Shown here: piece by piece, positions 32,993-45,770 of the stretch | Position numbering within the stretch: the stretch's first letter is position 1 | Layout: every line of letters begins with the position of its first letter | Assembly: GCA_029851415.1 (NCBI GenBank) | Contig: CM056742.1 | Location: forward strand, 90,634,748-90,698,747 | Length of the DNA: 64,000 nt | Reading direction: 5' to 3' | Source of the DNA: Eretmocerus hayati | Taxonomy: Eukaryota; Arthropoda; Insecta; Hymenoptera; Aphelinidae | Notes under the pieces: model-generated | The model's input: the letters and a program-made list of their open reading frames with translations, nothing else | Database searches by the model: none | Told to the model about the DNA's origin: nothing | Made by a program: the position numbers and the translations under genes

Positions 32993-34538
32993 GTCATGGG
33001 TTTCAATACCTGCCCCTGTTCTCGGTACCATTTATACTTTGCAAGTCAACTAGATGAACAGAAGAGCCCAATAAATCACGCCTAGTCGTGAATTCATAAT
33101 CCTGTCTTTCAAATCCATGCTTCCAAGTCAACAAGGTCTCAGTTGAATAAGAAATTTCATGGGTTTGTGTACTCTGCACAGACATTCATTATAAATTTGA
33201 CGATTTCTAGTATTAATTGCGGGAAGATCGACACAGGCCATGAAGTATACTATTACATTCAGGTATAGCCACTTTAGTAGCTATACCTGATTGTAATAGT
33301 ATACTTGAATTTGGATAGTGGACAACACCGGGCTGTGGGGGCAAGACAGATTGGGGTGAGCTTATCCATCTTTCCAATACGACTATTATTTGGTGGTTAG
33401 CTAGCCCTGCACATGTGATAGATAGATCGATAGATCCAGCTACAGAACCAAAAGACCATGGAAACTGTACTCAAATTGTGAAAGCCGAGTCATATTTGAT
33501 GCGTCTCAATCAATTTCGAATTTAATATCATATTGATCAATACATATCAAATATGGCTCGATTTTCACAATTCGAGTACTGTTTTCACTGTCTTTTGACA
33601 CTCCATCTGAATCTACCAATCAAAACACACTGATATCGTCGTCTATCAGTTTCTCGGTTTTTTTGTGGAGAAGGCAATAAGAACCACAAAATCCAGCGCT
33701 AATCAGTTCTCGGCGTCGCATCCAGTGAGATCTTTAATGGGTTTATGACACTTGTCCCGAGCCAAGCTATACTCAGTTTTCAGGACACGCGCAAGCCCAT
33801 TACCACTGCATTGTATGATTTTTATTACTTTGTCACAAAAAAAACGGAAAACTGACGAATCACAATTATGGTGTTTTGATCGATGGATTCAGATAGAATA
33901 TCAGGAGACGATGAAAACGGTACTTGAATTTTGAAAATCGAGTCATATTTGATGTGTCTTAATCGAAGTTGAATTCAATATCATATCAATCAAAACATAT
34001 CAAATATGGTCCGATTTTCACAATTCAAGTACCGTTTTCAATGTCTTTTGATACTCTATCTGAATCTATTGATCAAAACATATTGATCGTCGTTTATCAG
34101 TTTCTTGGTTTTTTGTGAGTAAGGCAATAAAAAACGCACAGTGCAGCGCTAATGAGTTTTCGGGCCGGCGTCGCGTTCGGTAAATTTTCTTAATGGGTTT
34201 ATGATATTTGTCTCGAGTCTAGCTACTCTTGCTTAAAAGGCCCCGCCCATCCAAACCCTTGAATATGGGACTAGTATTACGTGCATCTGCAAGTAGGCGG
34301 AATAATATCCGAGAGTGCAATAATTTTTTTGCCCAATGGGATATCGAGAGTCTCGAAGATGAGTTGAGGCGGTGCAAGCCGTATCTTCCTGGATCAATGC
34401 TGGCACGTGATTGGCCAGTTTCTTTTATCGATAAGTCGCTGAATTTCCAAGATAGCGCTTCGGTACTTGGAATTTTTACCCTTCATGCCACCCTCTATCC
34501 ACCCTTGTATTTTGTCCAATCGGGGATGGGACACCCAG
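32993..34538 (-). repeat. Element 2 right terminal inverted repeat (1546 bp)
   Basis: Mirror copy of 27645-29190, with the 30-bp hairpin at 33243-33306, unit B at about 33423-33768, unit A at about 33769-34224 and the GC box at about 34239-34252. Confidence 0.95.
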
Positions 34539-34540
34539 TA
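34539..34540. repeat. TA target-site duplication, right
   Basis: TA after element 2, followed by the interrupted satellite sequence TATCAATCGAATTC. Confidence 0.95.
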
Positions 34541-37500
34541 TATCAATCGAATTCAATACTGCCGAGCAGGATTGGGACGGCCTGGATTTGAGTTTTGCTA
34601 TCAGTCTGAATCCTGCCAGGTAGCATTGAATTGACGGAGTGAATCGTTTTCGATGATAACACAATCACTCGTTAGGTCATTGACTAATCGAGATGAATAA
34701 TACGGAATCGGATTGGAATCGTGGGTGCACGATTATTCTACCCCTCTCAATACTCACAATCAGTATTGAACTCCTCTGGTTTTTATACATTCCAATCGAA
34801 TTCGACACTGCTGAGCAGGATTGGTACGCTCTGAGGATAAGTTTCGCTATCGGTCTGAATCCTGCCGGGCAGCATTGAATCGACCGCGTCAAGCGATTCC
34901 AATGATGACCCCATCACTCATTGCGTCATTGATTAATCGAGATGACTACTACAAAATCGAATCGGAATCGTGGGTTCATGGTTATTCTATCCCTCTCGAT
35001 ACTCACAATCAGTATTGAACTCCTCTGAATTCCATGTATTTGAATCGAGATGAATATTGCTGAGCAGGATTGGAACGGCCTGGAGATGAGTTCCGCTATC
35101 GGTCCGAATCCTGCGAGGCAGCAATGAGTCGACTGCTTCGATCGATTCCAACGATGACCCAGTCCGTCATTGCGTCATTGTCTAATCGAGATGAATACGA
35201 CAGAATCGGATTGGAATTCTGGGTGCATGATTATTCCACCCCTCTCAATTTTCACAATCAGTATTGAACTCCTCTACTTCTTATACATTCCAATCGAATT
35301 CAACACTGCTGAGCAGGATTGGTACGCTCTGAGGATAAGTTTCGCTATCGGTCTGAATCCTACCGGGCAGCGATGAGTCGACTGCGTCAATCGATTCCAA
35401 TGATGAATCAATCACTAACTGCGTGATTGACCAATCGAGATGAATACTACAGAATCGGATTGGAATCGTGGATACATCGTTATTCTATCCTCATCAATAC
35501 TCACAATCAGTATTGAAGTCCTCTAGGTTTCATATATATCAATCGAATTCAATACTGCCGAGCAGGATTGGGACGGCCTGGATTCGAGTTTTGCTATCGG
35601 TCTGAATCCTGCCAGGTAGCATTGAATTGACGGAGTGAATCGTTTTCGATGATAACACAATCACTCGTTAGGTATTTGACTAATCGAGATGAATAATACG
35701 GAATCGGATTGGAATCGTGGGTGCATGATTATTCTACCCCTCTCAATACTCACAATCAGTATCGAACTCCTCTAGTTTTTATACATTCCAATCGAATCCG
35801 ACACTGCTGAGCAGGATTGGTACGCTCTGAGGATAAGTTTCGCTGTCGGTCTGAATCCTGCCGGGCCGCATCGAATCGACCGCGTCAAGCGATTGCAATG
35901 ATGACCCCATCATTCATTGCGTCATTGATTAATCGAGATGACTACTACAAAATCGAATCGGAATCGTGGGTTCATGGTTATTCTATCCCTCTCGATACTC
36001 ACAATCAGTATTGAACTCCTCTGAATTCCATGGATTTGAATCGAAAAGAATATTGCTGAGCAGGATTGGAACGGCCTGGAGAAGAGTTACGCTATCGGTC
36101 CGAATCCTGCCAGGCAGCAATGAGTCGACTGCTTCAATCGATCCCAATGATGACCCAATCAGTCATTGCGTCACTGTCTAATCGAGATGGATACGACAGA
36201 ATTGGATTGGAATCCTTGGTGCATGATTATTCTACCCCTCTCAATACTCACAATCAGTATTGAACTCCTCTACTTTTTATACATTTCAATCGAATTCCAC
36301 ACTGCTGAGCAGGATTGGTACGCTCTGAGGATAAGTTTCGCTGTCGGTCTGAATCCTGCCGGGCCGCATCGAATCGACCGCGTCAAGCGATTGCAATGAT
36401 GACCCCATCATTCATTGCGTCATCGATCAATCGAGATGAATACTACAGAATCGGACTGGACTCGTTGGTGCATGATTATTCTACCCCTCTCAATACTCAC
36501 AATCAGTATTGAACTCCTCTGAATTCCATGGATTTGAATCGAAAAGAATATTGCTGAGCAGGATTGGAACGGCCTGGAGAAGAGTTACGCTATCGGTCCT
36601 AATCCTGCCAGGCAGCAATGAGTCGACTGCTTCAATCGATCCCAATGATGACCCAATCAGTCATTGCGTCACTGTCTAATCGAGATGAATACGACAGAAT
36701 TGGATTGGAATCCTTGGTGCATGATTATTCTACCCCTCTCAATACTCACAATCAGTATTGAACTCCTCTACTTTTTATACATTTCAATCGAATTCCACAC
36801 TGCTGAGCAGGATTGGTACGCTCTGAGGATGAGTTTCGCTATCGGTCTGAATCCTACCGGGCAGCATTGAGTCGACTGCGTCAATCGATTTCAATGATGA
36901 ATCAATCACTAACTGCGTGATTGACCAATCGAGATAAATACTACAGAATCGGATTGGAATCGTGGGTACTTGGTTATTCTATCCTCATCAATACTCACAA
37001 TCAGTAATGAAGTCCTCTAGGTTTCATATATATCAATCGAATTCAATACTGCTGAGCAGGATTGGGACGGCCTGGAGATAAGTTTTGCAGTCGGTCTGAA
37101 TCCTGCCAGGTAGCATTGAATTGACGGTGTGAATCGATTTCGATGATAACACAATCACTCGTTGGGTCATTGAATAATCGAGCTGAATACTACAGAAGCG
37201 GATTGGAATCGTGGGTGCATGCTTGTTCTACCCCTCTCAATACTCACAATCAGTATCGAACTCCTCTAGTTTTCATACATTTCAATCGAATTCGACACTG
37301 CTGAGCAGGATTGGTACGCTCTGAGGATAAGTTTCGCTATCGGTCTGAATCCTACCGGGCAGCATTGAGTCGACTGCGTCAATCGATTTCAATGATGAAT
37401 CAATCAATAACTGCGTGATTGACCAATCGAGATGAATGATACAGAATCGGTTTGGAATCGTGGGTGCATCATTATTCTACCCCTCTCGATACTCACAATC

Positions 37501-39199
37501 AGTATTGATCTCCTCTAGTTTTTAAACATTTCAATCGAATCCGACACTGCTGAGCAGGATTGGTACGCTCTGAGGATAAGTTTCGCTATCGGTCTGAATC
37601 CTACCGGGCAGCATTGAGTCGACCGCGTCAATCGATTTCAATGATGAATCAATCACTAACTGCGTGATTGACCAATCGAGATGAATAATACAGAATCGGA
37701 TTGGAATCGTGGGTGCATGATTATTCTACCCCTCTCAATACCCACAATCAGTATTGAACTCGTCTAGTTTTTGTCCATTTCAATCGAATTCGACACTGCT
37801 GAGCAGGATTGGTACGCTCTGAGGATCAGTTTCGCTGTCGGTCTCAATCCTGCCGGGCCGCATTGAATCGACCGCGTCAAGCGATTGCAATGATGACCCC
37901 ATCACTCATTGCGTCATCGATCAATCGAGATGAATACTACAGAATGTGACTGGACTCGTTGGTGCAAGATTATTCTACCCCTCTCAATAGTCACAATCGG
38001 TATTGAACTCCTCTGAATTCCATGGAATTGAATCGAAAAGAATATTGCTGAGCAGGATTGGAACGGCCTGGAGATGAGTTACGCTATCGGTCCGAATCCT
38101 GCCAGGCAGCAATGAGTCGACTGCTTCAATCGATCCCAATGATGACCCAATCAGTCATTGCGTCACTGTCTAATCGAGATGAATACGACAGAATTGGATT
38201 GGAATCCTTGGTGCATGATTATTCTACCCCTCTCGATACTCACAATCAGTATTGAACTCCTCTACTTTTTATACATCTCAATCGAATTCCACACTGCTGA
38301 GCGGGATTGGTACGCTCTGAGGATGAGTTTCGCTATCGGTCTGAATCCTACCGGGCAGCATTGAGTCGACTGCGTCAATCGATTTCAATGATGAATCAAT
38401 CACTAACTGCGTGATTGACCAATCGAGATGAATAATACGGAATCGGTTTGGAATCGTGGGTGCATCATTATTCTACCCCTCTCAATACTCACAATCAGTA
38501 TTGAACTCCTCTAGTTTTTAAACATTTCAATGTAATCCGACACTGCTGAGCAGGATTGGTACGCTCTGAGAATAAGTTTCGCTATCGGTCTGAATCCTAT
38601 CGGGCACCATTGAGTCGACTGCGTCAATCGATTTCAATGATGAATCAATCACTAACTGCGTGATTGACCAATCGAGATGAATAATACAGAATCGGACTGG
38701 ACTCGTTGGTGCATGATTATTCTACCCCTCTCAATACTCACAATCAGTATTGAACTCCTCTGAATTCCATGGATTTGAATCGAAAAGAATATTGCTGAGC
38801 AGGATTGGAACGGCCTGGAGATGAGTTACGCTATCGGTCCGAATCCTGCCAGGCAGCAATGAGTCGACTGCTTCAATCGATCCCAATGATGACCCAATCA
38901 GTCATTGCGTCACTGTCTAATCGAGATGAATACGACAGAAGCGGATTGGAATCGTGGGTGCATGCTTGTTCTACCCCTCTCAATACTCACAATCAGTATT
39001 GAACTCCTCTACTTTTTATACATTTCAATCGAATTCCACACTGCTGAGCGGGATTGGTACGCTCTTAGGATAAGTTTCGCTATCGGTCTGAATCCTACCG
39101 GGCAGCATTGAGTCGACTGCGTCAATCGATTTCAATGATGAATCAATCACTAACTGCGTGATTGACCAATCGAGATGAATACTACAGAAACGGATTGGA

Positions 39200-39335
39200 A
39201 TCGTGGATACATCGTTATTCTATCCTTATCAATACTCACAATCAGTATTGAAGTCCTCTAGGTTTCATATATATCAATCGAATTCAATACTGCCGAGCAG
39301 GATTGGGACGGCCTGGATTTGAGTTTTGCTATCAG
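39200..39335. repeat. Unoccupied paralogue of the element 2 insertion site
   Basis: This stretch matches both flanks of element 2, including the uncommon features GTGGATACATCGTTATTC on the left and ACTGCCGAGCAGG plus CCTGGATTTGAG on the right, with TATATATC uninterrupted at the join. I saw one difference in the left flank (CAGAAACGG versus CAGAATCGG). Confidence 0.9.
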
Positions 39336-42300
39336 TCTGAATCCTGCCAGGTAGCATTGAATTGACGGTGTGAATCGTTTTCGATGATAACACAATCACT
39401 CGTTAGGTCATTGACTAATCGAGATGAATAATACGGAATCGGATTGGAATCGTGGGTGCACGATTATTCTACCCCTCTCAATACTCACAATCAGTATTGA
39501 ACTCCTCTAGTTTTCATACATTTCAATCGAATTCGACACTGCTGAGCAGGATTGGTACGCTCTGAGGATAAGTTTCGCTGTCGGTCTGAATCCTGCCGGG
39601 CCGCATCGAATCGACCGCGTCAAGCGATTGCAATGATGACCCCATCATTCATTGCGTCATCGATCAATCGAGATGAATACTACAGAATCGGACTGGACTC
39701 GTTGGTGCATGATTATTCTACCCCTCTCAATACTCACAATCAGTATTGAACTCCTCTAGTTTTTATACATTTCAATCGAGTTCGACACTGCTGAGCAGGA
39801 TTGGTACGCTCTGAGGATAAGTTTCGCTATCGGTCTGAATCCTGCCGGGCAGCATTGAATCGACCGCGTCAAGCGATTCCAATGATGACCCCATCACTCA
39901 TTGCGTCATTGATTAATCGAGATGACTACTACAGAATCGAATCGGAATCGTGGGTTCATGGTTATTCTATCCCTCTCGATTCTCACAATCAGTATTGAAC
40001 TCCTCTGAATTCCATGTATTTGAATCGAGATGAATATTGCTGAGCAGGATTGGAACGGCCTGGAGATGAGTTCCGCTATCGGTCCGAATCCTGCGAGGCA
40101 GCAATGAGTCGACTGCTTCGATCGATTCCAACGATGACCTAGTCCGTCATTGCGTCATTGTCTAATCGAGATGAATACGACAGAATCGGATTGGAATTCT
40201 GGGTGCATGATTATTCCACCCCTCTCAATTTTCACAATCAGTATTGAACTCCTCTACTTCTTATACATTCCAATCGAATTCAACACTGCTGAGCAGGATT
40301 GGTACGCTCTGAGGATAAGTTTCGCTATCGGTCTGAATCCTACCGGGCAGCGATGAGTCGACTGCGTCAATCGATTTCAATGATGAATCAATCACTAACT
40401 GCGTGATTGACCAATCGAGATGAATACCACAGAATCGGATTGGAATCGTGGATACATCGTTATTCTATCCTCATCAATACTCACAATCAGTATTGAAGTC
40501 CTCTAGGTTTCATATATATCAATCGAATCCAATACTGCCGAGCAGGATTGGGACGGCCTGGATTCGAGTTTTGCTATAGGTCTGAATCCTGCCAGGTAGC
40601 ATTGAATTGACGGAGTGAATCGTTTTCGATGATAACACAATCACTCGTTAGGTCATTGACTAATCGAGATGAATAATACGGAATCGGATTGGAATCGTGG
40701 GTGCATGATTATTCTACCCCTCTCAATACTCACAATCAGTATCGAACTCCTCTAGTTTTTATACATTCCAATCGAATCCGACACTGCTGAGCAGGATTGG
40801 TACGCTCTGAGGATAAGTTTCGCTGTCGGTCTGAATCCTGCCGGGCCGCATCGAATCGACCGCGTCAAGCGATTGCAATGATGACCCCATCATTCATTGC
40901 GTCATCGATCAATCGAGATGAATACTACAGAATCGGACTGGACTCGTTGGTGCATGATTATTCTACCCCTCTCAATACTCACAATCAGTATTGAACTCCT
41001 CTGAATTCCATGGATTTGAATCGAAAAGAATATTGCTGAGCAGGATTGGAACGGCCTGGAGATGAGTTATGCTATCGGTCCGAATCCTGCCAGGCAGCAA
41101 TGAGTCGACTGCTTCAATCGATCCCAATGATGACCCAATCAGTCATCGCGTCACTGTCTGATCGAGATGAATACGACAGAATCGGATTGGAATTCTTGGT
41201 GCATGATTATTCTACCCCTCTCAATACTCTTAATCAGTATTGAACTCCTCTACTTTTTATACATTTCAATCGAATTCCACACTGCTGAGCGGGATTGGTA
41301 CGCTCTGAGGATAAGTTTCGCTATCGGTCTGAATCCTACCGGGCAGCATTGAGTCGACTGCGTCAATCGATTTCAATGATGAATCAATCACTAACTGCGT
41401 GATTGACCAATCGAGATGAATACTACAGAATCGGATTAGAATCGTGGGTACTTGGTTATTCTATCCTCATCAATACTCACAATCAGTAATGAAGTCCTCT
41501 AGGGTTCATATATATCAATCGAATTCAATACTGCTGAGCAGGATTGGGACGGCCTGGAGATAAGTCTTGCAATCGGTCTGAATCCTGCCAGGTTGCATTG
41601 AATTGACGGTGTGAATCGATTTCGATGATAACACAGTCACTCGTTGCGTCATTGACTAATCGAGCTGAATACTACAGAAACGGATTGGAATCGTGGGTGC
41701 ATGATCATTCTACCCCTCTCAATACTCACAATCAGTATTGGACTCCTCTAGTTTTTATACATTTCAATCGAATCCGACACTGCTGAGCAGGATTGGTACG
41801 CTCTGAGGATAAGTTTCGCTATCTATCTGAATCCTACCGGGCAGCATTGAGTCGACTGCGTCAACCGATTTCAATGATGAATCAATCACTAACTGCGCGA
41901 TTGACCAATCGAGATGAATGATACAGAATCGGTTTGGAATCGTGGGTGCATGATCATTCTACCCCTCTCAATACTCACAATCAGTATTGAACTCCTTTAG
42001 TTTTTATACATTTCAATCGAATCCGACACTGCTGAGCAGGATTGGTACGCTCTGAGGATAAGTTCCGCTATCGGTCTGAATCCTGCCGGGCAGCATTGAA
42101 TCGACCGCGTCAAGCGATTCCAATGATGACCCCATCACTCATTGCGTCATTGATCAATCGAGATGAATAGTACAGAATTGAATCGAAATCGTGGCTTCAT
42201 GGTTTTCCTATCCCTCTCAATACTTACAATCAGTATCGAACTCCTCTGAATTCCATGTATTTGAATCGAAATGAATATTGCTGAGCAGGATTGGAACGGC

Positions 42301-43033
42301 CTGGAGATGAGTTCCGCTATCGGTCCGAATCCTGCGAGGCAGCAATGAGTCGACTGCTTCAATCGATTCCAACGATGACCCAATCACTCGTTGCGTCATT
42401 GTCTAATCGAGATGAATACGACAGAATCGGATTGGAGTTCTGGGTGCATGATTATTCCACCCCTCTCAATACTCACAATCAGTATTGAACTCCTCTAGTT
42501 TTTATACATTTCAATCGAATCCGACACTGCTGAGCAGGATTGGTACGCTCTGAGGATAAGTTCCGCTATCGGTCTGAATCCTGCCGGGCAGCATTGAATC
42601 GACCGCGTCAAGCGATTCCAATGATGACCCCATCACTCATTGCGTCATTGATCAATCGAGATGAATAGTACAGAATTGAATCGAAATCGTGGCTTCATGG
42701 TTTTTCTATCCCTCTCAATACTCACAATCAGTATTGAACTCCTCTGAATTCCATGTATTTGAATCGAAATGAATATTGCTGAGCAGGATTGGAACGGCCT
42801 GGAGATGAGTTCCGCTATCGGTCCGAATCCTGCGAGGCAGCAATGAGTCGACTACTTCAATCGATTCCAACGATGACCCAATCACTCGTTGCGTCATTGT
42901 CTAATCGAGATGAATACGACAGAATCGGATTGGAATTCTGGGTGCATGATTATTCCACCCCTCTCAATACTCACAATCAGTATTGAACTCCTCTAGTTTT
43001 TATACATTTCAATCGAATCCGACACTGCTGAGC

Positions 43034-45060
43034 AGGAATGGTACGCTCTGAGGATAAGTTTCGCTATCGGTCTGAATCCTACCGGACAGCATTGAGTCGA
43101 CTGCGTCAATCGATTTCAATGATGAATCAATCACTAACTGCGTGATTGACCAATCGAGATGAAAACTACAGAATCGGATTGGAATCGTGGGTACATGGTT
43201 ATTCTATCCTTATCAATACTCACAATCAGTATTGGAGTCCTCTAGGTTTCATATATATCAATCGAATTCGACACTGCTGAGCAGGATTGGTACGCTCTGA
43301 GGATAAGTTTCGCTATCGGTCTGAATCCTGCCGGGCAGAATTGAATCGACCGCGTCAAGCGATTCCAATGATGACCCCATCACTCATTGCGCCATTGATT
43401 AATCGAGATGAATACTACAGAATCGAATCGAAATCGTGGGTTCATGGTTATTCTATCCCTCTCACTACTCACAATCAGCATTGAACTCCTCTGAATTCCA
43501 TGTATTTGAATCGGAATGAATATTGCTGAGCAGGATTGGAACGGCCTGGAGATGAGTTCCGCTATCGGTCCGAATCCTGCGAGGCAGCAATGAGTCGACT
43601 GCTTCAATCGATTCCAACGATGACCCAATCAGTCATTGCGTCATTGTCTAATCGAGATGAATACGACAGAATCGGATTGGAATTCTGGGTGCATGATTAT
43701 TCCACCCCTCTCAATACTCACAATCAGTATTGAACTCCTCTACTTCTTATACATTCCAATCGAATTCGACACTGCTGAGCAGGATTGGTACGCTCTGAGG
43801 ATAAGTTTCGCTATCGGTCTGAATCCTACCGGGCAGCGATGAGTCGACTGCGTCAATCGATTTCAATGAAGAATCAATCACTAACTGCGTGATTGACCAA
43901 TCGAGATGAATACTACAGAATCGGATTGGAATCGTGGGTACATGGTTATTCTATCCTCATCAATACTCACAGTCAGTATTGAAGTCCTCTAGGTTTCATA
44001 TATATCAATCGGATTCAATACTGCTGAGCAGAATTGGGACGGCCTGGAGATAAGTTTTGCTATTGGTCTGAATCCTGCCAGGTAGCATTGAATTGACGGT
44101 GTGGATCGATTTCGATGATAACACAATCACTCGTTGCGTCATTGTCTAATCGAGATGAATACGACAGAATCGGATTGGAATTCTGGGTGCATGATTATTC
44201 CACCCCTCTCAATACTCACAATCAGTATTGAACTCCTCTAGTTTTCATACATTTCAATCGAATCCGACACTGCTGAGCAGGAATGGTACGCTCTGAGGAT
44301 AAGTTTCGCTATCGGTCTGAATCCTACCGGACAGCATTGAGTCGACTGCGTCAATCGATTTCAATGATGACCCCATCACTCATTGCGTCATTGATCAATC
44401 GAGATGAATACTACGGATTCGGATTGGAGATCGTGGGTACATGGTTATTCTATCCTTATCAATACTCACAATCAGTATCGAACTCCTCTAGGATTCATAT
44501 ATATCAATCGAATCCAATACTGCTGAGCAGGATTGGGACGCCCTGGAGATCAGTTATGCTATCGGTCTGAATCCCGCCAGGTAGCATTGAATTGAGGGTG
44601 TGATACGATTTCAATGATAACCCAATCACTCGTCTTGTCTTTGACCAATCGAGCTAAATACTATAGGATGGAATTCAAATCGTGGGTGCATGATCTCTAT
44701 CCTCCTCAATACTTACGATCAGTATTGAACTCCTCTAGTTCTCATATATTTGAATCGGATTCAATACTGCTGAGCAGGATTGGGATGGACTTAGGATAGG
44801 TCCCGCTATCGTTCTGAATCCTGCCGGGCAGCATTGATTCGACCGCATCAAGCGATTCCAATGATGACCCAATCACTAATTGCGTCATTGATTAATCGGG
44901 ATGAAAACTGAAGAGTCGAAACGAAATCGTGGGTTCATGGTTATTCCATCCCTCTCAATTCTCACAATCAGTAATGAACTCCTCTGAATTCCATGTTTTT
45001 GAATCGAAATGAATATTGCTGAGCAGGATTGGAACGGCCTGGAGATGAGTTTCGCTATCG
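43034..45060. repeat. 2737-bp-offset duplication, copy 1
   Basis: Aligns with 45771-47797 at an offset of 2737 bp (11 monomers minus two bases), with few substitutions, such as GCTCTGAGG versus CCTCTGAGG at 43300/46030 and ATTAATCG versus ATCAATCG at 43395/46132. Confidence 0.85.
44595..44862. repeat. Diverged satellite monomer class E (first example)
   Basis: Carries TTGTCTTTGACC, AGGATGGAATTCAAATCG and GATCTCTATCCTCCTCAATACTTACGATC split across a two-base-shorter monomer, then GATGGACTTAGGATAGG. Related copies start near 47351, 48594, 49588 and 53069. Confidence 0.7.
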
Positions 45061-45770
45061 GTCCGAATCCTGCCAGGCAGCAATGAGTCAACTGCTTCAA
45101 TCGATTCCAATGATGACCCAATCAGTCATTGCGTCATGGACTAATCGAGATGAATACTACAGAATCGGATTAGAATCGTGGGTGCATGATTATTCTACCC
45201 CTCTCAATACTCACAATCAGTATTGAACTCCTATAGTTTTTATACATTTCAATCGAATTCGACACTGCTGAGCAGGATTGGTACGATCTGAGGACGAGTT
45301 TCGCTATCGGTCTGAATCCTGCCGGGCATCATTGAATCGACCGCGTCAAGCCTTTCCAATGATGACTCCATCACTCATTGCGTCATTGATAAATCGAGAT
45401 GAATACTACAGAATCGAATCGAAATCGTGGGTTCATGGTTATTCTATCCCTCTCAATACTCACAATCGGTATTGAACTCCGCTGAATTCCATGTATTTGA
45501 ATCGAAATGAATATTGCTGAGCAGGATTGGAACGGCCTGGAGATGAGTTTCGCTATCGGTCCTAATCCTGCCAGGCAGCAATGGGTCGACTCCTTCAATC
45601 GATTCCAATGATGACCCCATCAGTCATTGCGTCATTGACTAATCGAGATGAATACGACAGAATCGGATTGGAATTCTGGGTGCATGATTATTCCACCCCT
45701 CTCAATACTCACAATAGTATTGAACTCCTCTAGTTTTTATACATTTCAATCGAATCCGACACTGCTGAGC

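Larger units (their letters stand above)
27645..34538. mobile_element. Tc1/mariner-superfamily transposon, DD41D type (element 2)
   Basis: A 6894-bp insertion flanked by TA. It begins CTGGGTGTCCCATCC and ends with the reverse complement. Two TIRs of 1546 bp enclose a 3.8-kb core holding one three-exon transposase gene on the plus strand. TA duplication and the DDD catalytic pattern are standard for Tc1/mariner; the long TIRs and total size are far above the 1.3-2.5 kb common in mariner-type elements. The open transposase frame, near-identical arms and intact duplication suggest a young, possibly autonomous element. A smaller TA-flanked element (29465-30132) has inserted in the core upstream of the gene. 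Confidence 0.95.
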
